A stretch of 64,000 nt of DNA from Daphnia pulex (Eukaryota; Arthropoda; Branchiopoda; Diplostraca; Daphniidae): NCBI RefSeq assembly GCF_021134715.1, contig NC_060022.1, positions 2,361,001 to 2,425,000 on the forward strand. The letters are read 5' to 3'. The notes beneath the pieces were generated by a model, which saw nothing but the letters and a program-made list of their open reading frames with translations, made no database searches and had not been told where the DNA came from. Both the position numbers and the translations under genes were made by a program. Below, piece by piece: positions 21,607 through 33,886 of this stretch. Each line of letters starts with the position of its first letter. Position 1 is the first letter of the stretch.

Positions 21607-23221
21607 GGCTGAGTTATATTATCCGATGGCAGACGCGGTGGCGGCCAACAACCTATCGTGATCCTGATGTGACGATCAAGTCGTCCTACCCACCGCTCCC
21701 TCCCTGTATAGAAAGCCATCAATTACCACGTCAATTCAATTAAAGGTGGGACTCGCTGGAAATACCAGGAAAAAGGGCCAATCACACGATAAGGAAAAAT
21801 GAGTCCCATCAGACTGAACAAGTTTCTATCTTTTTTTAGGTTAGGAGCTAATCAATGAAAGTGAAGGAGTGTGTGCGTAAGGCACACTCCTGTTGAATGC
21901 AGGAGGAGCCGAGAGTCAGTCGCACTTTTTGGGATATTTACAATGGCGCGTTCGCTATCTTTTTACAGGGAAAAGTGGCGTCTGAACCTTCTAATGAATA
22001 ATTCAATAAGCCAGACTCTCTCGGAAGAAGCGCGGCGGATCTAATTGATCAAGAGTCCCTGGTACAGCCAAGTCTATAGTAGGAAGGAAAAAAGATACGC
22101 GTGAATCAACCCCCTCTGCTCGGCTCTTTCTTCCTATAAATGTTGAGCAAGTAGACAGGATATAGGCGCAAGGGATAAAACGCGCCATTATACAATAAGT
22201 TGGCCATCTATGCTGCGCGCAGAACTTGAATATATACATACAGGAGCTCCGCAAAGAAGACCCTATCAGCTGAAAAGATCCTCTTTCGGCTCCTTCTGCT
22301 GTCTCGGTGGATATGGCCAGAGACACCACCCGAATGAAGATGGAAAAGAGGAAAAAAAACTTGTTTCTTTAGTCATTTTTATCCACTTGCCTCCTTACAT
22401 GTTAGGAGCCAAGTATTGGATGACTTCCCATATTGCCTGGGGTGGGGAGAAAAAAATCCTACGAGGATCCTTTTGTGTGCTGTAGGCCTATTAGAGGGAC
22501 TTGATTGAGTTAAAGTTTTTTTGATGTCACATTTGTTTAGATTCTACGCAGTCTGGTAGTACTTGTATAGACTCCCCCAACCACCACCCTCTCTCTCTAT
22601 ATAATTAAGTCTCTAGCAGGGCAGCAGTCTAGGGTCATAATACATATATATATACGCTCGACTCGTCTTTATACTATATAGTGCGCGTCGGGCGCCATCA
22701 ACTCTGAACTGCAAGTAGTTTGCAACGCTGGGGAAACTTTTGTGGCCTCGGATTGTGAAAGTTTTCGGGAGTGTGTGTGTGTGGGGAGGGGGGACGACGA
22801 CGACGACGTGAATAGGAGGTGGCGTGTTGGATACATAGAGAAAAGGGAGGGGTCGGCGCACACATTGGAAAATGTTGTGACAGCGCCGCAAATGAGTTCC
22901 TTCTTCATCAGCGAGTCGTGACGCGACCTTAAAAATAAATTGCGAATGTTTAACAAACGTGACTAACTCTCGCCCTTTTATCCAGATCTGAATAAATCAC
23001 CAGCAGACTGTGTCGTGTGTGATGTACATATATAGACAAGTCGCGTTTGAAAAAATCTTAAATGACGTCACTCTAAGCTCGACATTATGATTCGCCTCCG
23101 GGTTTATTATTATTATGGATGTTGTTTTGTCCCACGCAAAAATAGTCGACCGTTCGAGTGGAAAGAAGAAAAAAAAATAAAACAGATCAATTTGTTTAAG
23201 AGACAAGTTGAGAAGCTCAAA

Positions 23222-23305
23222 ATGGCGGAGACTCGATCAACTTATTCAAAGTTGGGTCTCGGCGACTTTGCAGCGAGCTATTGGAAAACTTGGGCGTGTC
23301 TTTGA
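23222..23305 (+). CDS. Doubtful 27-residue open frame
   Basis: ATGGCGGAG in excellent start context (AAAATGG) opens a 27-codon frame of mixed, protein-like composition. There is no homologue I know and no splice donor in frame. It could be a micropeptide, an upstream frame in a leader, or chance. Confidence 0.12.
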   Translation: MAETRSTYSKLGLGDFAASYWKTWACL

Positions 23306-26300
23306 ATACCCTAAAAGACTTAACACGGGAAACGCATGAGCTACAAAAAAAATTTAAAAAAATAAAAGATATGCAGGTTGTGTTTTTTGGAAACTTTTGA
23401 AAATTGGATAAAAGTTTAGTTTAGCTTCTCCGGGGTATATTTTTTATTATTCGATAAAATAAAACTTGTGCTAGTTAAAAAACGGTTTCTATGCTGATTG
23501 AATTTCAATTTTATCGATGAGCCAATTAATATCGCGTTGTCAGATCTCGAATAGAGCCATAACCGTTAAACTAACTTTATATGGGCAATTCTAGAAAAGA
23601 AATTGTTAAGTTTGTAGAGTTAAATGTGATTGATATTTTCTTTCGTACACGTTGGTCTGGTTTCTACACGATTGTCACATAGAATCCATTTTTTAATTTA
23701 CTTGCATGCCTATAAATTGCCGCTGAAATTTGTGAATGGCCTTTTTACATATTTCTATTCGGCTTTTGAAAGATCTAGAAAATTGGCCGTTTTGAATGAA
23801 ATGTTGGATATTCGAGGGGGGACTTGTGTAGAATGTAATGAAATATGCCTTCGTGTTGGATTCACATCATATGTGTGGGATAGGGTAGGGGAAACGGAGG
23901 CCATGGCGGATAAATAAAGACTTTGCGTGACAGACACACATTTTGTTGGTTATTTGCTGTTGGTTGCTTTTTGATGTTCCCTGTAGGGTTCAGCACACAG
24001 GCAATGTATAGGCCTATATTAAATGTAATTTACAGGAAAAAATAAAATTGCCCTGTTGGCTTCACGGGGCTGCTGATTAAGGGTCATAACATTTTCCCAA
24101 ACTATTTCTATTTTTAAAAAATAACATGCCAGTCGAGTCAGCATTTGATACAATTTATTTTGAATGAATTTTAGAAAAATATCATGGATTCGAAACCTTC
24201 CCCTTTTTCTTGTTTCTTTTTATAGTTACAGCACATGACGTAATTCCCACTCTGTACCCGGTGACATTCAATATATCCACTAGATATCGTCCATATTCGG
24301 GAGAGTAGACAAGGAAGTTTTCAAAGTCAACACATAATGTAGTTTGGCAGTTCAGCTAGCAGCAGCGGCAGTAGAGTCTATGTACTTTCAACCTTTGCAC
24401 AACACATCTACACAAAAGACGTCACAGCAGGGCGATATGTGTGTGCTGCTGACTCATTCGAGCCTGAAAGACAAAGAGGGTTTTAACGTATCATCTTCTC
24501 TTATTTAGATTTATATGCTGCCGTATTGAACATGTGTCGCCTCATGTTTGCCAGATGTATAATACTTTCAAACCCAAAAGTTTGAAACGTATATGTATAA
24601 ACCAAAAGATTTGCGTACCCACGCCAATTATAATGCACGACACATGGACTCGAGACCTGTTTTCTTTGTATAATAGTTATACGACAGACTAAAAAAACGG
24701 TTTGTGTACACAAACTATAGAAAAGGACGTAATTATAAAATTGTTCTGTCTACAATGGGAAATAAAATCGGAAAAAAGATCACAAATGGTCGTTGAGTAT
24801 TTTTACAGATTCAATCATTTGATGGGTAAAATTGCCCTTTAGATTTAGAATAGTCTGTATATAAATATTACTTAATCGTTTCAGGATGACTTTGTTCTTT
24901 TTACTAGGTACCGTTACAGGAAACTATTGTATACGTAAAATCTATAAATGGATATCCGTTTTGGCCATTATATGCAGCAACAGTTTCTATAATATGCAGG
25001 GTCATGTATGAGCCTGTTTAGATGATCAGGAGACGATCGATCATTGCGGATTATTCCAGACAGCAACCGCGTATGCGATAGGCCACCGAGGTTGGGTATA
25101 CTGTGTGGCGGCGTAGATCATTTATTATACGAAAAATCACAATATGTTGGCTGCCGTGCTGTGCTGTGAAGCTCCCTCGCCATGAAAAATAGATCGGCTA
25201 AGTGTACGAGGGTCCCTCTAAAGTCCCTCTTGGTTATATTACAGTTTCTCTAGACTTTGCACTTTGCTTGAAGTGTTAAAGGTAAAAATATTTCCGAATT
25301 CGATCGTTTCTACCCATGGACAAAGTTGTAAGTTACAAAACAAGCCTGACCTATAGTCGTTCTTCAAATGAATTATTGAATAGACCCTGACTGAGTCACC
25401 AAAACAGCAAGAGAAACAGTTCTAGTCAGCACCTAGCCTAAGAATAATCGTATTCCGTACTATCTAACAATTTAAAATCAACGCAGCCAAATAGTCAGAA
25501 ATAAGGAAGACAGATAAATTCTTCCTACCTTTAAAGCCTGGGAAATCTAACGGCCAGGCATCCACAATCGCTCCATCCATCCGCAGAGAAGTTGAATCCA
25601 CCAGGCGGGATAGGTGTCCTCGTGAATACACCCACACTCACACGGATGTACACGAGAACAAACGAGATTTAAAAAAAAGGAGAATTTCTCCAATTAAGGA
25701 AGATGCTGTTTATCTAAATGAAAAATAAAAAATGGTTACGAAAAATATTGTGGATATTGGATAAACTCTAATTGTTAATAAACATGAGAATTGAAGCCTT
25801 CAATTTGAAGGTTTCCACATTGCATTAATACAAGTCATGTACCATTAATATCTAGCACGTTGCAGTTTCACAGGTTAATAAATGTAATGAGAATCATTAC
25901 CCAGAAACGATGACACTGAGATTGTTGCTGATGCCAGGTGACCAGGATGATGACAGACCAGCACAAGCCAAACTTGCAAATTGTGTGGTTAAGTTGGCTG
26001 GTTCTGGCCTCAAATATGCAAAATAGAAAAAGGTTACATCGTGCAAACAAACTGCCATGCATCAACAGGGGGCATACATGTTACATGATAAATGCAAGGC
26101 TAGAACTAACAGTTGACAAATTTGGAACAGGTTTAACTGTTTGATTCAAACCCCAATAATTATTCTATTGATATTCTTGATTTTATTTACCTGCTAAACA
26201 GCATGGAGTGTGTATTAAGCGATAGGCGACGAGAGTTACCACGCGATGACCACATTTTTGTGATTTTAATTTGAAACTTTAAGCAGACGACATTAATATT

Positions 26301-28858
26301 CTAATTAGCCCTAAGATATCGATAAGAAATGAAATGGAAAGTTGCCATTCATTCAATTTGTCTCTGCATAATAATTCCCAATTCCAAAAATGGATTTCCC
26401 CTAATGATGCTGAATTGGTATGACTCATATTGTTCACGTTGAAGCAGATCGCAAGTCTAACGCAATCACTCCCCGATAAGAAAACAGTCTACAACATTTT
26501 GTTATTCATAAATGCTGCAACCGGCCAAATAAAGAAAAACAGGTTTTTTCGAACCGAACAAATGGAAAGAGAATGGGCGTTATGTATCTGAAACAAAATA
26601 AAAGGGCGTGTATTACATAAAAGAAAAAAGGGCGTTCTACCCCCTTCCCAAAACAACAACACAGACTAAGATATTTCGAAACAGATAAAAAGTTAGACAA
26701 ATAAATACATCAAGTCTAATCATATCAAGACTTAAATATATGCACTGCACCAAAACATCACGTCTAATTCTCAACATATACACAGCAGCAGCAGCAGCAT
26801 ATCCTTCACAGCGTGACTGATATATAATCCCGTATTATTAATACAATCGAGTGAGACTGGCTGCTGGCTGCTGGGCTGTTGTGGGAGAAAGAGCAGCTAG
26901 ATATCTTTGGGGACGACTCTCTCTCTCGCACAGCAATGCGATATCATCTCCACTCTTCTGTGCTGTACAGCAGCACATATCTATCTTTATATACACATGT
27001 ACAAAAGGGACCTTTCTTTTATATTAAACCTCTTTCGAGGAAATGCTGTTCTATGCACAATAAGTCTATATATAGTGTTTTTCTTTTTAAACATGTGCAC
27101 AGCCAAATGCGCATATGCGGTATAATTCCACCATTTTCACCACTCGTATATTGGGAGTGTGTGTACACCATTTGTAGATGTCTAACAATTGAGCTGCTTA
27201 TAATATGCTCAACCCCAGCCAACAGCAAAACTAATATATTATTTAACTTTATTTATAGGAATGAATCGAGATTTCATTTAGCGCCGGGGTTCATTGGGTG
27301 CAGGTGGACAGTTGATTTCTTGTACAAATGTGGGCGGGGCCATATTAATGTGTCTAATTAATTAGAAGAGGCCGATGTGTGATGATTACATAACATCAGT
27401 TGATTGCAACACTAGTTGATTCATTCTCCCAATTTCTTTCTAAAAATAAATGCAGCCGAGAAATCGAGTTACACGATGATGACTACTGTAGGCCTACACA
27501 GCATACAGAGTCAATCAACACAGCTGTCCGTCTTTTTGTTATTTTCTTCTACGTCTCAGCTGACGAATTTCCGACATTCCTCTCTCATCTCGCTTGATGC
27601 AATAACAACAACGGCCCAGCAGCAGCAGCACCGAGAGAAGAATATATAAAAGCTAAAAGAGCTTCAGCAGCACGTCCAACCAATAACTTGTTGATGAGCT
27701 GCTGCTGGACACGCTGGCCCTGCAGGGAATCGCTCCAGGGCCTTTTCCTTTAAACCTTATATTACGTGTGGGTGTGTCTATACTACGCCAGGCCAATTTA
27801 TCTATAAGAAATGAAATAAAAGAACCTGTTGTAAATGTATTGCTCTTGTATAGAATATAGATGTATAGAATCATTTGATATTATCTATTTAGAATTACTT
27901 ATAAACAAAGTCCGGAGAACGTTTAACATGTAAAGTCCGCGAGCAATCACAGAACTAAATAGACGCACACATATTCGAGTTATACAACTGTTGGATTATA
28001 TAGTCCAAAAGACAAGTAACCTCTTGATGATGTCTCGTGCATAATGTATGGTAATTTTATTCCTAGATAAATATTCTATCCGCCGATATCTATAATACGT
28101 GGAAAAACCCCAGCAGCAGCAGCTATACACGCAGGAGAGAAAATAAGATCTCATCAAACAGCCCAAAAGTTGAGACATCTTTCCTGGTCCAAACTTTGAC
28201 TTTATGTACTGAACACACACGCCCCTATACTACACGCGGACCCACTAAATATATCTACTGTGATGTGCTGGGCAAATATACAACTCTCTCTTACTATACA
28301 TTCATTCCCGATACACCCAGCAGCAGCAAATCAGCTCTCTCACGCCGGGCTTCGTCTATAGTTTATAGGGTATAGAGGCTACTAACACAGCAGCAGCAGC
28401 AGCTAGAACGAAACTTTGAATGAGCAAAGTTTTATACTATACTTTTCTCGTCTATAGCTCTCCTTGTCTGTATATAGACTTGTTTCTTATTCGGATGGGC
28501 ACGGCGGCAGCAACAGCATGTCAAGTGGGGCTAAATCACGCACCCCTGATTTGCATACGGACGAAACGCGCAGCCACCGCGCGTCCGTATCCTACATATT
28601 AATAGCTTATTTAGGTAGATTGTACGTATATGTAGAACTTTATATAATTCCAGCGCTGCTGCTGCTTTTAGGAGGAGTTGGAGCAGCTGCTGCAGAGAGT
28701 TGCATCAAATTGATTTAGGCATAAGGAAACGAATTGGGGGTAATTCATTTGCATCTATTTAATTCTGTCTGTTTTATCAGAATTGTTTTGCAATAACTTT
28801 GAAAAGATGCGCATAAAAGTATACCCATTTTAAAGTGCCATGGCAAATGGGTGTATAT

Positions 28859-28880
28859 TGGCTGATGTATACATCAGCCA
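28859..28880. repeat. Perfect 22-bp palindrome
   Basis: TGGCTGATGTA followed directly by its exact reverse complement, with no spacer. It lies in AT-rich noncoding DNA. Confidence 0.85.
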
Positions 28881-31800
28881 TTTTGAATATATTCAAATTG
28901 TTCAATATTATTGTCAATTTTGTGGGCTTATACATCTTTTCTACAATTGAAAAAAAAACCTTTTTATTGCTTCATTGCTATTCTCCTATCGTCCTTTCCT
29001 TGACAGTAGAGCCCCATATAAAAGATCTGAATAGGCATAATAGCTATTGCTCTGTTAGAGATATGTAGGCCTACACATTTCTATTCCTATTTCGGCACCA
29101 GATTGTCCCATCATTTCTATATCTTCTTCTTCTATTTTTTAAAGGAAATGTATAAAGTTAAACATTTCTTATATTTAGATAGATATTGTGTCCACCACGC
29201 GGTGCCCAACTAAATGGCATACCACCCAGTTGGAATACCTAAAATGTTTTTTCTATACATTTCCCGACATGCGTGCTATAACAGCACTGCCATGTCCCAA
29301 ATAAATGTGTGTGATGTGTCACTATAAAAGGAAGAAAAAAGGGCCATCGCCTTCTGCTTCTGTCGTCAACATATATCGTCATCAGCACTCGCGAGAAACG
29401 AAAATAGCCTATATTACATATAAAGAAAAATAACAAATAACAAACCTGACTTGGAAGAACAAACAGACGTGGAGACAAGACCTTCTAATCCATCATATAA
29501 TAACGTTTGACCCTATATATAGATCTATGTATGTTAACATCTTCTTATACAACCAGAATTATAATATTTTAAATAAATTTGATGTAGAAACTTTATCAAT
29601 CAGCCCATTTTTCTATTTTTGATTCGAATTTGTTTTCGCATGATTTGACAAAATATATTATTTAGTATAACAAATTAAATTGATGTACTTTGCATCTTAT
29701 TTCTTATTACCATAAATAAGTCAACATTTATTTACTGTGAACGTGGTTGGATATAGAGCTGATTCAGCTCCCTTTGCATGCGCACTGTAAATGTTCTTTA
29801 TACATTTATGTGAACATGTCCATATGACATGTGAATATTTACATAAACATATCCGGATATATGAAAAACCTTATTGTATTCCATCCTCTACTACAACAAC
29901 AAAAAAGAAACAAGTCAAACAACAAAATTATTGTGATGAAAGAAACCCCCATCATGTCTATACGAAAACACCTCTGTGCAACATTTGCGAGCCGAGAAAT
30001 ATAAACGACATCACAAATTCGGGAAGAAAATAAGAAAAACCAAAAAGTGTCAAACGTCAATGGGATCGAACAGCAGCACAAGGGGCCGGGGGGAGAAAAA
30101 GAATAAAGGAAATCAAGCGGCTGTGGGGCATTTTATTGATCCCTGCTGATGCTGCCGTGCGCAGCCAGGGCGATGTCTCCTTTTAGATATTACAACAGCA
30201 GCAGCAGCAGTATAGGGCCGGTATATAGATATATTAAAAGACTCTCTCTCTCTCCGCTATAGCTGCTGCTTTATTGTATAGATGGGAAATGGTTTTTGCG
30301 GGATGCTGCTGCGCTGTATGGGTCTCTCTTATACTATAAAGAGTGCTGGGGTATATGTATATCCATGTATATACAGGCTGGAGGGGATGCACTTAACCAA
30401 AGCATCCAGTAAATATGCATGAGATATTATATAAACGAGACGCGATGTTTAACCTTTCGCTATGTATATCCTCTATGTAGACTATGTCTATGTGTCTATG
30501 CGGCGGCCAAAACCCACCACCACCACCCAAAAAGAAATTGACGTCATGTGTCTCGACTCTGGTAGAGAGATATTATTTATGCATATATGTGTGCTGCTGG
30601 GTCCTCTAAATCTAATATAGAGACCCCCCCAAAAAACATTTTGGAAATTTTAGAAAGAAAAGGGGGGAGTCTTGATTAGATGCAAAAGGATTTGATGTCA
30701 TCATATAGAGCCGGGGTCTTATAACCACCACCAGCAAAAGAAAAACAAACAGCCATAGCACAGCATCCAGCAGCCCGGTGCTGCTGCTTTTAGCTAGGCT
30801 GAAAGACTTGATTAAAAGTTGCGTGCTGCTGGGGTTAAAGAGAGGAGAAACTCTATGCCTGTGGGCATGATATTGCCTAATAATAATGCGCGATTTATTC
30901 TGCTCTTAGACCGCATCAGCCTCTGGTCTCCAGCATTAATCCGCACATATTATAGCTAGCTGCTGTGCTGTTGCGGTGCTTTTCATATATAGACACTCGT
31001 CGATGGCCAATGTAACAACGTCCTTAATATTTCTCGGCTCCCAGCCACATTTATAATGACTGCTGTAAGACTGATGTATTGAATTGGTTTATTTGCAAAT
31101 GTCTTAGATTTTTCTCATCATCATTTCTATTCCGGCGTTTCCTTAATGTATAGCCTATAATAGAATCTACATCCTTAAAATGGTGATTTATGCATTGGTC
31201 TCCCAACAGAGGAACAAAGGAACTGCCAAGTAAAACCGTAATAGCCTAATAACAACCCTAGCAAAGACCAGCAGCAGCACAGAAAACAGTGTCTATATAG
31301 AATTTCGTGCTGTTTTGGCTATAGCCCACATTAAGAATATAAGACGAAAGAACGGGGTGCCGCATACTACTACTCGTTTCCATTTTCACGCTTCTTTCTT
31401 TGCACTCGCGGGGGTTCATGTGCTGTAATATACACTATACTTAGTGCTGGGACAAAAACGAACTACTGTAGGCCTATATCAAGTCTGATTCCATCCTCCC
31501 ATAAAATTTAATTGATGCATCAGGGAGGCCAGCATCAACGCGAAGGCCTGTAATAAAGCAAAAGCTCTACTATTTTCAGAAAATCCTATGAAACATTCAT
31601 CAGTTCCGCTGGTGTTCCATTGAAATTGAATTAAAACAATGCGTCTTTTTTTAATTGCCGCTGATAATCTCGCACTTTAAAACTCACCTCCTGATTTTAT
31701 AATAGGCCTTCTTTTGCCAGCGTACTATAAAATACACGTCTATAATAATATAATATATAAAGATCGCAAATCACGGCAAATCATCATAAAACCCTGGCGA

Positions 31801-32539
31801 ACCCCGTTGACTCGCTCGGCTAGTTAGTCTCACGTTCCAAAGTTGCGTGGGAAGGATATGTACGATTAACCCCTGAGGATCGTCGTCCGTTCAATCGGTG
31901 TAGTAGGTGGTCCAATTATATATATAAGACCCAGTCTATGCAGCCTACACAATCAAGTGCGATCGTGTACCCAACGCTCCTAATATAAATGATAAAAATT
32001 AAACAGAAAACAATAACTATTTTTGATTGTATGATATATAGCAGTCCTAATAGCTATAATGTTTGGCAAGTTTTCCAGTTGATTATACTTTATCTTCTAT
32101 TTCCAGCGAATCTGCTGCTGCCACAATAGCAGCCTAACAAAATGCTTATGGCATATTTATAAATCTCTTATTTCCATTACGATGATTAGATTTTGAGCCT
32201 AGGAGAATATTATTATTATTTTGCCTGCGGGTCATTGATTGTGCCTGTATATCCCGGCATTGCAGCAACAGCTAGCGCCCCCCAGGCCAGCACATATTCC
32301 AGCCTCTTATATTCATATCTATATAGAAATTACTCAGCAGCTTAAAGGCAAAGAGCATTTATTCTTCTATATATATGATGGTGCTGCAGTGTATTCCTTT
32401 ATAGCTGATGATGATGGCATTATACAGTATAGAGTAGTAGGCTATATATACAGAAACCATCATCTATCATAGTTTTGTGATGCTCATAATAAGATGGCGG
32501 CGTATTAAGCAGCAGCGGGGCACAGAGGAAGAGCTACGG

Positions 32540-32560
32540 TGATGATGATGATGATGATGA
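32540..32560. repeat. (GAT)n microsatellite
   Basis: About seven uninterrupted GAT triplets in the noncoding desert. Confidence 0.75.
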
Positions 32561-33219
32561 ACGTGACTTGCGGCCTGACAACCTCATTAGTAACTCCTTT
32601 AAAACCCCCCAAAAGATCTCTCTAGCCGAGTATTCTTCTTTATGGGCTGTATAGATCTGCATGGCATTGAATCCTATAGGGCAGCATCACTCTATTATTA
32701 CATAACATTTGAAAGACTCAAGCAGCTAATGTAGTATATACATTTTATAGATACATCTACAATAGACAAAAGAATAACATTTTCATTGTATAATTAGGCT
32801 AAACAAGAGTTGATATAATATTTCGGTTGGCCAGCAACCGTTATACAGATGCTAGTTTAATTAAGCCTATAATTATGAAATCCTGCGTTTGATATCTAAT
32901 GATTAAACATTGTCTGTAGGCTAATATGGATAATTATAGCTCAAATTAGAAACAGATAAAACATGTAGAAATGGTGATGAAATGTGACTGGTTTTAAACT
33001 TTGTGAATTTCAACTATTTTATAGACATCACACATCAGCAGCATGCATGGTGGAACCATCGCATAAGTAAATATATAGGCGCATCTATTAGTCACACCAA
33101 AAAGGATATACTGTATATATAATATACAAAGTTCGAGATTTCAATCTAAACAGCAGGGACGAGGAAACTTTGTTTTGACGTCACTGTTATATATATAGCT
33201 CCTCCATTGCTGTGCTGTC

Positions 33220-33239
33220 TAATATATATATATATATAT
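33220..33239. repeat. (TA)n microsatellite
   Basis: An uninterrupted TA run of about 18 bases, the longest of many TATATA stretches in the AT-rich desert. Approximate bounds. Confidence 0.7.
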
Positions 33240-33262
33240 TCTTATATGTTTCCTATATCGAT

Positions 33263-33279
33263 CCACGTGTCACACGTGG
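33263..33279. promoter_or_regulatory. Inverted pair of CACGTG E-boxes
   Basis: CCACGTGT and ACACGTGG are exact reverse complements around a single C, giving two canonical E-boxes at 33264-33269 and 33273-33278, nine bases apart. CACGTG is bound by bHLH dimers such as Myc-Max and CLOCK-CYCLE. Confidence 0.4.
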
Positions 33280-33868
33280 CCATAATAGTAAAGGAAAGAC
33301 GAATCCATATATATAAGGACACTGCGTATATTATACTGGCTGTCCAGCCCCTATATATATCTATATAATAAAGGGTCAATAAGCTCGCATCTCTTTCGAT
33401 CGCGAGGATGCTGCTGTGTGATGCTGGGCGCTGCTGCTGGCCTATCCCATTCAATATTATACCGCAGCAGCATCCATTTCCTTTCTTTTCCTCTATATGC
33501 CACGCCCTTTTGTGTATCGGAATTTCGCTTCTGACATGACAAAATGACGTAACAGTACATACAAACTCGCTGTCTGACTTTATATACTATAGTTTTGTGT
33601 GCTGCTTCAGACGATAGTTTACACATTTTGGCTGTTGCCAAAGTCGTTTGCGTTCTCAGACTTTATTATAGATGGAAGGGGGGGTTGCCTGATTGGTGCA
33701 TGTCTAGCCGTATCAAATATCGTTCAAAATGCGCACACATACTGGCACGAGACACACACACATACTTGAGTCTCGTCCTTCCAATCTCGGCCAATCTCGG
33801 CTGAATATCTTTATATATATCGAGTTTATTATCGAGTATAAAAAGGCAAGGCGCTCTATTAGATATGA

Positions 33869-33886
33869 GAGGGGGAGCTCCCCCTC
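33869..33886. repeat. Perfect 18-bp GC-rich palindrome
   Basis: GAGGGGGAG followed directly by its exact reverse complement, centred on AGCT, within AT-rich DNA. Confidence 0.8.

Noticed and set aside
26879..27361. 160-codon open frame on the plus strand
   Set aside because: It begins at a non-ATG codon, has repeat-driven Tyr/His/Ser composition and contains microsatellite translations.
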